DNA of 64,000 nucleotides, taken from positions 806,001-870,000 of the forward strand of contig NZ_CBDCBD010000003.1 of NCBI RefSeq assembly GCF_965214215.1. The letters run 5' to 3'. The DNA comes from Poriferisodalis sp965214215. GTDB lineage: Bacteria; Actinomycetota; Acidimicrobiia; Acidimicrobiales; Poriferisodalaceae. Below, one piece after another: positions 1 through 7,797 of the stretch (position 1 is its first letter; each line of letters starts with the position of its first letter). The translations under genes were made by a program, and so were the position numbers. A model generated the notes under the pieces. That model saw only the letters and a program-made list of their open reading frames with translations, searched no databases and had not been told where the DNA came from.

Positions 1-739
1 CCATTCCGATGAGACCCGGGAAGCCCTCGCGCCCAAGAGGCCCGGCCGGCCGCACCACCACGCGCCTGTACGGCGACGCGGCCACCCCAGATGCCGCGGA
101 TGCCCGGAGAAGGCTGCGACCCCCCCCCCCCCCGCAAGAGGTGACCCTCCCCGGGAGCTAGGACAGTTCCAACCCCAGTTCAGGCGCTGTTCGCGACCTC
201 GCATATGGGTCGGCAATCTACCGCTTCGCCAATAGTCCACGAGACCCTTTGGCACCCCAAAAGAACACTCATTTGGCCACCCGCCCCACCGGCTCGGGCA
301 GCACCACGACAACCCCGCAATCAGTCCGCGTCCGAGCCCGTCGCAGGCGCATCCGCCCAAGCCGCAAGTTTCCTCCGGGGTCGGCGTCCCTCTACCCAGA
401 TCCGCCGCCTGGAACACCATGCCAACGAATTGACTTGGGCAACCTCTCCCCGCAAATCATCAGAACAGCACCGGTCTCCCCCCGATTCGTCGGTGCGCTC
501 CTCCAATTCCCACCTTCAACCAATACATGATGGCCAACTATTACTTGAAGGTTGTCCGCAGCTCCGGTCGCCTGGTCCCGGTGATTCACCCTGGATTCTG
601 AACATGCTTCAAGGATTGGCCCGAGACAAGGACACCGGTCTCGTCCTAGACCGCCTCCGCGACGGGCTCGGGATATTCGATCACCGCTGGATCCGCTTCG
701 ACACCATCGACCGGGGCTGCTCAGAACCGGTGAGTTAGC
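1..739. other. Region without a supportable gene
   Basis: Reading frames here are open in places, but none gives a recognisable protein, a convincing ribosome-binding site or a conserved motif. The frame open from 205 to 738 encodes a Pro/Arg/Ser-rich product typical of a non-coding frame in GC-rich DNA. A run of 14 C lies near the left end. The region abuts the end of the repeat-protein gene on the minus strand. I see nothing else supportable. Confidence 0.5.
120..133. repeat. Homopolymer run of 14 C
   Basis: Fourteen consecutive C residues, in sequence that shows no gene. Such runs are slippage-prone and are also common assembly or sequencing error sites, so the length may be unreliable. 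Confidence 0.9.
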
Positions 740-1588
740 TCAACCGCGGAGCCACTCCAAGATCGCTGCGGCGCCCGCGAACAGCACGACGACCTCCACG
801 GGCAACGCGAGGGCGATCTTCCAGGCTCGGCGCCCGGACTCCTTGCGGTCGGCCTCGCGCTCAGCCGCACGCTCTGCGAGATCAGCCTCTCGCCCGGCCG
901 CACGCTCTCCGAGATCAGCCTCGCGCTCAGCCGCACGCTCTGCGAGATCAGCCTCGCGCTTTCTGAGATCGGCTTCTCGCTCAGCCGCGCGCTCTGCGAG
1001 ATCAGCCTCTCGTTCGGCCGCACGTCCTGCGAGATCAGCTTCGCGCTTTCTGAGATCGGCTTCTCGCTCAGCCGCACGTCCTGCGAGATCAGCCTCTCGT
1101 TCGGCCGCACGCTCTGCGAGATCGGTTTCTCGCTCAGCCGCACGCTCTGCGAGATCGGCTTCGCGCTTTCTGAGATCGGCCTCGCGTTCAGCCGCACGCT
1201 CTGCGAGATCAGCCTCTCGTTCGGCCGCACGTTCTCTGAGATCGGCCTCGCGTTCGGCCGCACGCTCTGCGAGATCAGCCTCTCGTTCGGCCGCACGTTC
1301 TCTGAGATCGGCCTCGCGCAGCTCGATAAGCCGGTCGAACCTCTTGTCCACATGCACGATGAAGGCGTCGAGCTTGGCTTCGACACGCGCCAAATCGGCC
1401 TTGGTAGCGACCTCGGGCGCCGGCACGGGACTCAGCCGCGACATGACGTACTCCGCGACCGTGGCATCGGCCTGTTCACTCATCCAATCGTAAGCACGGA
1501 CTCGAACAGCTTCGGACACGTTGGCCTCCCGACGACGCAGCGTACGAAATCGAACGTTGACCGTAAACGGGCTGATATTGACATTCAA
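740..1588 (-). CDS. Coiled-coil repeat protein with C-terminal membrane anchor
   Basis: The product is 282 aa. Residues about 34-90 form a non-repetitive helical head (MSEQADATVAEYV...). Residues about 90-245 consist almost entirely of tandem 11-residue units of the type EREADLAERAA and shorter KREADL variants, which predict a long charged coiled coil. Residues about 255-278 are a single hydrophobic segment (IALALPVEVVVLFAGAAAIL) near the C-terminus, which suggests a tail-anchored membrane protein. A later ATG at 1489, before MSEQADAT, is an equally good start; neither start has a clear Shine-Dalgarno. It resembles loosely the small coiled-coil/membrane proteins at 3126 and 5870. No enzymatic function is apparent. 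The near-identical 33 bp units make recombination-driven length change likely. Confidence 0.7.
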   Translation of the reverse strand: MNVNISPFTVNVRFRTLRRREANVSEAVRVRAYDWMSEQADATVAEYVMSRLSPVPAPEVATKADLARVEAKLDAFIVHVDKRFDRLIELREADLRERAAEREADLAERAAEREADLRERAAEREADLAERAAEREADLRKREADLAERAAERETDLAERAAEREADLAGRAAEREADLRKREADLAGRAAEREADLAERAAEREADLRKREADLAERAAEREADLGERAAGREADLAERAAEREADRKESGRRAWKIALALPVEVVVLFAGAAAILEWLRG

Positions 1589-1622
1589 ATGTATTTCGGT
1601 ATTTTTCGATATCTATAACGTC

Positions 1623-1721
1623 TCACGCCGTGGCTGAGCGGCGACCCCCAACGCCGGTCACCGCGACGCCCGGGCCGAGGCCCACCATCAGCCTCAACGC
1701 ACGCATAGGGTCAACAAGCAC
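1623..1721 (-). CDS. Conserved small hydrophobic peptide (32 aa)
   Basis: A GTG start is preceded by GGAGGA about six bases upstream, and the product is 32 aa ending in SATA. Its centre, GLGPGVAV, is shared with the 27-aa ORF at 36346. In that eight-codon core the two copies differ at four sites, all synonymous third positions, which suggests selection on the peptide. The N-terminal half is hydrophobic with one or two Arg, giving a possible short membrane helix. The reading frame is also open upstream of the GTG in this copy, so a longer product cannot be excluded. Function unknown. Confidence 0.45.
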   Translation of the reverse strand: MLVDPMRALRLMVGLGPGVAVTGVGGRRSATA

Positions 1722-1730
1722 AGGGATCCT

Positions 1731-1765
1731 CCAGAACACGGGTATGCGAACACTCCCGATTCTGG
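1731..1765 (-). promoter_or_regulatory. Hairpin upstream of small ORF, copy 1
   Basis: On the minus strand CCAGAA pairs with TTCTGG and, inside it, CGGG pairs with CCCG around a 12-base loop. The GG closing the 3' arm is also the start of the GGAGGA ribosome-binding site of the small ORF, so folding would partly hide the site. The second copy forms a similarly placed hairpin from different bases. Confidence 0.5.
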
Positions 1766-1829
1766 GGGATCCCTCACTACACGGCCCGGACCCTCAAACG
1801 CTCATCCCACGCGCAAACGCGAAGCGCCG

Positions 1830-2929
1830 GTATTCATCGACGAGGATCCACCGGAAACCGGCCAGCAGACGCACCCGAGAATCCTCCGCTTCTTCGGGCG
1901 CGAGCTCGACGCCTCGCAGCAGCGCGATGGCCTTTTGCATCACTTCGCGCAGAAGTTCGTCGAAGCTCCTGTCACTGGACTGCGCCGCGGTACCCGAGAA
2001 GCTGGCGCCGACCAGCCGCACAGCCAGGGCGTGGCATGTCAGCACCATCACGCCGTTGGCGTCGTCGCCGATCAGCTCATGCAGGCGCCGACGAATGTCT
2101 GCGGCGGCAGTCCGGCGTGAAAGCGATCTGCGGTGATTCCCTGCTCTTGCGGGAAATCGGCGACCTCCTCGGTTCGTCTGCGGGTCGCGCAGTACACGAT
2201 CGCACCGCCTTTCGCGCCCGACGGGAGGTGATGATGCAGCGTCGCCAAGACGTCCTGCTGCTTGGCAGGAGCTGATGTCGGCATCACGACAAATTCGAGA
2301 TTCGTGCGACGGCTGCCGCCATCGAACACCTTCATTTCGACGCCGAGATGCTCTCTGAAGTACTCGCAGATCTCGGTCTTGACCTCTGGCTTCGCGGTCG
2401 CGCTCAAACACAGCACCGGGGGCGTGCGCTCGTTCTCAGCGCGCTCGCGAATGAAGCGGTCCACATAGCGGTAATCGGGCCGAAAGTCGTGTCCCCACTT
2501 CGACAGACAATGCGCCTCATCGAGCACCCATGCAGCGATCTCGCGTTGAGCCAGAGCACCGCGCACCGACACGCTTCGCAGCTGCTCGGGAGAAATCAGC
2601 AGGATCGCTGCGTCACCGAGACGCACCCGCTCAAGTGCTTCCGCCCGTTCCGGCAGCGACAGCAACCCGTTGACCGTCACACACGAGGTAATACCCAGCT
2701 TCTGCAGACCCGCCACCTGGTCAGCCAATGCCACGCCGTCAGCAGATCTCCAGGCACCTTCGCCAGCGCCGACTGCTGCTCGGACAAGAGTTGCAGCGCC
2801 TGCTGCGCGTCCAAGTAGGGATCGTTGAGATCGGTTCCGACGAGCTGCGCATCCTTGTAGTGCTTGACAAGGCGGTGATACGGGTTCCGCGGGAAGGCCA
2901 GCGGCATGAATCCAGTAATCCGCCTCCAC
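1830..2929 (-). pseudogene. Degraded DEDDh exonuclease-RecQ-UvrD-type helicase gene
   Basis: Three helicase pieces lie in order on the minus strand but in different frames. First (2907 down to about 2740) is the end of an exonuclease-like domain (PLAFPRNPYHRLVKHYKD...). Next (about 2745-2110) is RecQ core with ISPEQL, the DEAHC box (WVLDEAHCLSKWGHDFRPDY), motif III LSATA and the second helicase lobe (GGAIVYCATRRRTEEV). Last (about 2130-1832) is a UvrD-like part (VLTCHALAVRLVG, ending at WILVDEY). Walker A of RecQ is missing, apparently deleted between the first two pieces. At least two frame changes occur, and the sequence stops in the middle of the UvrD DEYQD motif where the small-ORF element begins. 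In intact relatives these form one long protein. Clearly non-functional as a helicase. Confidence 0.8.
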
Positions 2930-3125
2930 CGAACTCAGGGACCCCCAGAGCCTGCGCGAAACAGTGAAGATGTGTGCAGGGAGCGGGCCGTCGGCGTCGA
3001 GAAAATCGTTGCGTGCGCGGCGAAGCGGCCAACTATGTTGGGCACAGCCTCGTTGCCCGGCTTATGCGGCGACCTACCGGAACCGAACGTGCGCTTTGAA
3101 GCGCCGCGACGCTCAGCGAGGCCCG
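2930..3125. other. Intergenic leader of duplicated module, copy A
   Basis: No gene is seen. From about 2993 onward the sequence is almost identical to 5736-5869 and forms the upstream part of the duplicated membrane coiled-coil gene. It is likely to carry that gene's promoter, but no convincing -35/-10 pair could be picked. Confidence 0.5.
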
Positions 3126-3689
3126 ATGCCCACACCAGTCGACACCACCGCCGCCATGAACGACCCGGCCGAACACGAAGCCGCCGCCGCAGCACCGGCA
3201 CCGCCCGACACGGGCCACACGCCGAGCGCCGACGCCCGCACACGAAGCGCACTCGGCGACATGAAGCCGGCGGGCGCGGGCAGCGCGGTGTCGCGTAGCG
3301 CGATTGTGAACGTGGTGGCTGCGGCGTTGGTGACGGCGATGTTCAGCATGCTGATGTGGCAGATCAGCTCCCTCGGCGACCGCATCGACGCCAATGGCGC
3401 ACGCATCGACGCCTCGGCAACCGAGTTGCGAGCCGAGATCGGCGCGCTGCGGACCGACATGCAAACCGAGATCGGCGCGCTGCGGACCGACATGCAAACC
3501 GAGATCGGAAGCCTGCGAGCTGAGATCGGCGGGCTGCGTGCCGAGATGCAGGCAGGCTTCCGTGAGATCAACGCGACCCTGCTCGATCACACCGACCGTC
3601 TCGCCCGCCTCGAAACCGCGGCCGGGCTGCCCCGCATCGTCGTCACACCCGAGTCACCCGACGGCGAGCCGCAATAGCCGCGCCCGCCG
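2993..3689. repeat. Direct repeat copy A (~700 bp) flanking HNH gene
   Basis: Nearly identical to 5736-6481 and in the same orientation. It contains about 130 bp of leader, the small membrane coiled-coil gene, and 12-15 bp beyond its stop. The copies differ by in-frame repeat number: this copy has an extra ALRTDMQTEIG-type unit, and the other has extra Asp-Ala and PPDTGHTPSA units. Confidence 0.9.
3126..3677 (+). CDS. Small membrane coiled-coil protein, copy A
   Basis: The product is 183 aa. The N-terminal ~55 residues are low-complexity and Pro/Ala/Glu-rich (APAPPDTGHTPSADA). One transmembrane helix follows (about 62-82, IVNVVAAALVTAMFSMLMW). Then comes a coiled coil of 7- and 11-residue units (RIDANGARIDA, ALRTDMQTEIG) and a short tail ending VTPESPDGEPQ. 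The ATG is chosen because the duplicate at 5870 starts at the same place; a weak GAGG lies upstream. The layout resembles small actinobacterial membrane coiled-coil proteins of unknown role, and no catalytic motif is seen. It lies just upstream of the HNH gene on the same strand, separated by a decayed fragment. Confidence 0.7.
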   Translation: MPTPVDTTAAMNDPAEHEAAAAAPAPPDTGHTPSADARTRSALGDMKPAGAGSAVSRSAIVNVVAAALVTAMFSMLMWQISSLGDRIDANGARIDASATELRAEIGALRTDMQTEIGALRTDMQTEIGSLRAEIGGLRAEMQAGFREINATLLDHTDRLARLETAAGLPRIVVTPESPDGEPQ

Positions 3690-3699
3690 CTGCGCGTCG

Positions 3700-3836
3700 G
3701 CACTGGGACTGCCAAGCCGCGATCCGAACCGGCCGCGTCACCCTGCCGAATCGCATCGCTTGGAGCGGCCAAGGCGAGTGCGACCTCGGCGACCCCCAAC
3801 GCGTCTACGAACTCGTGATGATCCAGAGCGGAAATG
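3700..3836 (+). pseudogene. Fragment of an unidentified gene
   Basis: One forward frame reads as convincing protein (HWDCQAAIRTGRVTLP, then NRIAWSGQGECDLGDPQ and RVYELVM) and then loses coherence before the HNH promoter. It has no start of its own in frame. I take it as a short remnant of a conserved gene whose family I cannot name. It lies exactly where the duplicated module ends. Confidence 0.4.
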
Positions 3837-3981
3837 CTCGACTGACTATCGGCGGGGACAACGCCTTGACCTGCGTCTTTGCTGAGGTCTCTCATGTCGG
3901 GAATGCAATCGGCCGGAATTCGCTCCACCTATTGGCGCGGCGTCTTGGGGGGATTTGCTTGAAATTTGTGCGCACGAATGT

Positions 3982-4010
3982 TTGTTTTTCGTTACAAACG
4001 TGTGTATGCT
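3982..4010 (+). promoter_or_regulatory. Sigma70-like promoter, apparently leaderless
   Basis: TTGTTT at 3982-3987, a 17 bp spacer and TATGCT at 4005-4010. The ATG of the HNH gene begins only six bases downstream, so transcription probably starts at or next to the start codon. The second HNH gene has the same arrangement. Confidence 0.6.
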
Positions 4011-4016
4011 CTGTTC

Positions 4017-5534
4017 ATGTTCGGCGATGTCGTGCGAGAACTCGCTCCCGGCGATGTGGAGGCACCTGAGGCCGGCGTCGACACTGCGTCTGGGTGGCCC
4101 CCTGTGGTTGGGTCGGCGTGGCCGGACCCGACTACGGTGTGGACCGGCGGCGAAATGGGGCCGTTCGAAGACGCAACCGGTTCGGCCGACCATCGGAGCA
4201 GCTCGCTGGGCGCGGTCTCGGCCCCGGAGGATTCCCAGCAGTGCGATGCCGTGGCTGGGCGTGCCGGTGACGGCGTGGTCTCGGCCCCGGAGGATTCCCA
4301 GCAGTGCGATTGCGCCTCCGGGCGTGCCGGTGACGGCGAGATTGTCGGCGGCGGTGAGGCGAGCTGCGGCGTCGATCTGGGGGCGCTGAACGTCGACGAG
4401 CTCACCGATCTGGTGGTCGAGTTGACCGCTGAGCGTGCCCGCGTCGAGGGCCGCTATCTGGCAGCGGTAGGCGAGATGACGTCGCGTTACGGCGCACAAG
4501 CCGCTGCGTATGTGCTGCGCGACCAGACACGCATGAACTGCGCGCAGGCCCGCAGCGAGACCCGTCTCGCCGAAAGCCTGGTCTCAGAGGGCTTCGCCGG
4601 CACGCTCGACGCGATGCAAGCCGGCGAGATCCATATGTCCCACGCCAAGGTGATCGCCCGCGAAGCACCCAAGAAGCACCGCCGCAGCGAACACGACTTC
4701 CTCGAACTCGCCCGCGCGTATCCCTCCGACACGATCGCCCGTCACCCGCTCGCGAACTACAGCTTGGCGATCGCAGACGAGCTCGCAGCCGAGGCCGCCG
4801 CCCAACATCTCAGCCCCGCCGACGCGGAGCTGGCACTGCAGCGTCATGAGCGCTCGGCGTCGCTGCGGATCGGCGACGACGGCATGTGGCACCTGCACGG
4901 CAAGCTCGACTTCCTCACCGGACGCCAGCTCAGCGACGCCCTGCAGGCTGCGGTGCGCTCGACGCGCCGACGCCACGCCGACAACAACCCCGACCACAGC
5001 GGCGACAGCGACGCTGCGTCTCGGGCGCAGCTCACCGCTGACGCCTTGTGCGAGCTGGTGCTGGGCGACGAGACAGCCCGACGCGCCGCGACCAACCTGC
5101 TCATCATCGCCGACTACGACATCACCAGCGACCGGCTCGCCAACCCCCGCCTCGACGACGGCACTCCCATGTCAGCGCAGATGCTCGCCGAGTACGGCCT
5201 CAACGCCAACGTGCTGCCCGCCATGTTCTCCGCCGACTGGTCACAGCTCGCACTGGGACGCACACGCAACGCCAACGACGCCCAACGGCTCGTGCTCGCA
5301 GCACGCGACCGCGGCTGCATCGGCTGCGCACTCACCTCCGAGCACACCCAAGCCCACCACATCGACTACTACGACAACGGCGGCCTCACCGACATCGCCA
5401 ACCTCGCATCACTCTGCGAGCCATGCCACAAAGACGTGCACACCCGCGGCCGCAAGATCCGCACCCCATCCGACGGCCGCCCCCGACTCCAGCCACCCGA
5501 ACCCCGCAACGCCGACCCGCCCGACCAGCACTGA
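4017..5534 (+). CDS. DUF222 / 13E12-type HNH endonuclease, copy 1
   Basis: The product is 505 aa. Residues about 1-110 are a variable acidic region with a tandem duplication of VSAPEDSQQCD. The DUF222 helical domain follows (about 120-330, LVVELTAERARVEGRYLAAV). The C-terminal HNH nuclease has all zinc/metal residues visible: CIGC, then AHHIDYYDNGG, N, and CEPCHKDVH. The start is set by the promoter six bases upstream; an in-frame upstream ATG at 3966 would lie before the -35 box. Proteins of this family are repeated many times in actinobacterial genomes, and their biological role is unsettled (selfish or mobile DNA is often suspected). The gene sits between two direct copies of an unrelated membrane protein gene. 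Confidence 0.88.
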   Translation: MFGDVVRELAPGDVEAPEAGVDTASGWPPVVGSAWPDPTTVWTGGEMGPFEDATGSADHRSSSLGAVSAPEDSQQCDAVAGRAGDGVVSAPEDSQQCDCASGRAGDGEIVGGGEASCGVDLGALNVDELTDLVVELTAERARVEGRYLAAVGEMTSRYGAQAAAYVLRDQTRMNCAQARSETRLAESLVSEGFAGTLDAMQAGEIHMSHAKVIAREAPKKHRRSEHDFLELARAYPSDTIARHPLANYSLAIADELAAEAAAQHLSPADAELALQRHERSASLRIGDDGMWHLHGKLDFLTGRQLSDALQAAVRSTRRRHADNNPDHSGDSDAASRAQLTADALCELVLGDETARRAATNLLIIADYDITSDRLANPRLDDGTPMSAQMLAEYGLNANVLPAMFSADWSQLALGRTRNANDAQRLVLAARDRGCIGCALTSEHTQAHHIDYYDNGGLTDIANLASLCEPCHKDVHTRGRKIRTPSDGRPRLQPPEPRNADPPDQH

Positions 5535-6481
<947 letters not shown>

Positions 6482-6720
6482 TCGGCGACCACGAAATCGA
6501 CCTGATCGCCGACCTCCACAGCGGTGCCGTGCTGACACTCGAGGCAAAACTGTCACGAACCGTCACCGCCGCCGACGCACGCCATCTCATAACGCTCAAG
6601 GAGCGACTTGGCACGAGCTTCCGCGCCGGGCTGGTCGTATCCCCCGGCGAAACCGCCTACCGACTCGACGACCGCATCGCCGCAGACCCACTCGCCGCCC
6701 TCGTCCGACGAGTGAGGACT
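6482..6720 (+). pseudogene. 3' fragment of DUF4143-type ATPase gene
   Basis: The forward frame from about 6482 reads VGDHEIDLIADLHSGAVL, then LEAKLSRTVTAADARHLITL and RERLGTSF-like sequence up to LAALV. This resembles the C-terminal nuclease-like end of ATPases that combine AAA and DUF4143 domains. The rest of the gene is absent: the fragment begins exactly where direct repeat copy B ends. It has no credible start and runs out into Arg/Pro-rich sequence. I consider it a truncated relic. Confidence 0.55.
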
Positions 6721-6979
6721 GTCAGACCGCATCGCCGCCGTCCCACTTGCCGCTTGACAAGGGAGCGTCGGACTATCGCGCCGCTTGGCCCCCGACGGTG
6801 ACTCATCGGCAGGCTCTGCGGTTATCGTTCGGGCTGTGTCGCCGTCTGACGTGGCGGCCGGGTCCTGTGCAACGGCGACCCGTGAACCGAGTCAGGGCCG
6901 GGAGGCAGCAGCTCTCAGCGGACCTCGTTGTGTGCCGCAGATCGCCTGGCCGCCTCGCCAGACGGCGACACGTCTGATG
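6721..6979. other. Intergenic, no gene seen
   Basis: GC-rich sequence between the DUF4143 relic and the hairpin repeats. No frame gives a recognisable protein. Confidence 0.5.
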
Positions 6980-7103
6980 CACAGGGATCGCCGCGCGATC
7001 GCTGCATCATCACAGGGATCGCCACGCGATCCCGGCATCATCACAGGGATCGCCGCGCGATCCCGGCATCATCACAGGGATCGCCGTGCGATCGCTGCAT
7101 CGT
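6980..7103. repeat. Four 31 bp tandem hairpin repeats beside tRNA-Ser
   Basis: Exact 31 bp periodicity at 6980, 7011, 7042 and 7073. Each unit contains GATCGC, a three-base loop, then GCGATC. The arms are identical in all four units while the loop reads CGC, CAC, CGC, CGT. The last unit ends three bases before the first base of the tRNA gene. There are no unique spacers, so this is not a CRISPR array. Confidence 0.9.
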
Positions 7104-7106
7104 TAC

Positions 7107-7195
7107 GGAGAGTTGCCAGAGTGGACGAATGGGCTCGCTTGGAAAGCGTGTGAGGCTTTCATCGGCCTCCGTGGGTTCGAATCCCACACTCTCCG
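7107..7195 (+). tRNA. tRNA-Ser(GGA)
   Basis: An 89-base cloverleaf. GGAGAGT pairs with ACTCTCC in the acceptor stem, with G as discriminator. The anticodon loop TTGGAAA gives GGA. A long variable arm is typical of serine tRNA, and the T loop is TTCGAAT. CCA is not encoded. One T-T mismatch is seen in the anticodon stem. Confidence 0.93.
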
Positions 7196-7333
7196 CATGT
7201 CGTGCTGAGCCATGTGAGGTTGAGCACTGATGCCCAGCGGCGGGCGCCCAGCCGGGCCGCCAAGGCTCGCCGCGCCATCACTGCTGTTCGACGCAGCCGC
7301 CTGACGCCGAAAAAAAGCGGCCACACTGCGGTG

Positions 7334-7780
7334 GTGACAGACGACGCAGCCATGGAACAGGCGATCGAACAGGCTCGGCAGGCTGCTGCCGTCGGAGAGG
7401 TGCCTGTGGGCGCCGTGGTGATGATCGACGGCGAGGTCGTCGCTGCCCGCCACAACGAACGCGAGGCCACCAACGACCCCACAGCGCACGCCGAAGTGCT
7501 GGCACTGCGCGACGCCGCTGCCGCGGTCGGCGACTGGCGGCTGAGCGGCGCAACGCTGGTGGTGACGCTCGAACCGTGCCCCATGTGCGCCGGGGCTGCG
7601 CTGTCGGCCCGCGTGGCTCGGGTGGTGTTCGGGGCCTATGACCCCAAGGCAGGTGCCGCGGCGACGCTGTACAACCTGCTGGTGGACCCCCGCTTCAATC
7701 ACAACGCTGAGGTGATCGGCGGACTACGCGAAGCCGAATGCGGCGAGCTGCTCAGCGATTTCTTCAGCAACCATCGCTGA
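7334..7780 (+). CDS. tadA: tRNA-specific adenosine deaminase TadA
   Basis: The product is 148 aa. The cytidine/deoxycytidylate deaminase fold is clear: HAEVLALRDAA supplies the zinc-binding His and catalytic Glu, and PCPMCAGA supplies the two zinc-binding Cys. TadA converts A34 to inosine in tRNA-Arg(ACG), and that tRNA is encoded at 37882-37955. The GTG at 7334 is chosen because VTDDAAMEQAIEQARQA matches the usual N-terminus; GTG 7331 and ATG 7352 are alternatives. The stop lies 17 bases before boxC, so read-through transcription into the box genes is possible. The length is normal for the family. Confidence 0.92.
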   Translation: MTDDAAMEQAIEQARQAAAVGEVPVGAVVMIDGEVVAARHNEREATNDPTAHAEVLALRDAAAAVGDWRLSGATLVVTLEPCPMCAGAALSARVARVVFGAYDPKAGAAATLYNLLVDPRFNHNAEVIGGLREAECGELLSDFFSNHR

Positions 7781-7797
7781 GCGGCCGAGGGGGATCC

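Larger units (their letters stand above)
1623..1812 (-). repeat. Small-ORF/hairpin element, copy 1
   Basis: On the minus strand this stretch matches 36255-36429. It begins with the block GCGTGGGATGAGCGTTTGAG (continuing GGTCC), then a GAGGGATCCCC block, a hairpin, a purine-rich ribosome-binding site and a short GTG-initiated ORF. It directly abuts the broken 3' end of the helicase pseudogene, so it probably came in with, or marks, the event that truncated that gene. Confidence 0.7.

Noticed and set aside
205..738. 177-codon plus-strand frame as a gene
   Set aside because: No ribosome-binding site, no motif, composition typical of non-coding frames, and disrupted-looking surroundings.
843..1493. 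Plus-strand Arg/Ser/Ala repeat frame
   Set aside because: It mirrors the coiled-coil repeats of the opposite strand. The minus-strand product has a head domain and a membrane anchor, the plus-strand one has neither.
1630..2136. Protein homology between plus-strand frame at 1630 and minus-strand frame at 36171-36449
   Set aside because: Similarity (ATPGPRP, PILGDPSL, DPQTLIPR) reflects the DNA repeat read on the wrong strand. The opposite strand has the GTG/RBS peptide with synonymous changes, so that frame is preferred.
6980..7103. CRISPR array
   Set aside because: The 31 bp units are contiguous with no unique spacers, only four copies, and no cas genes.
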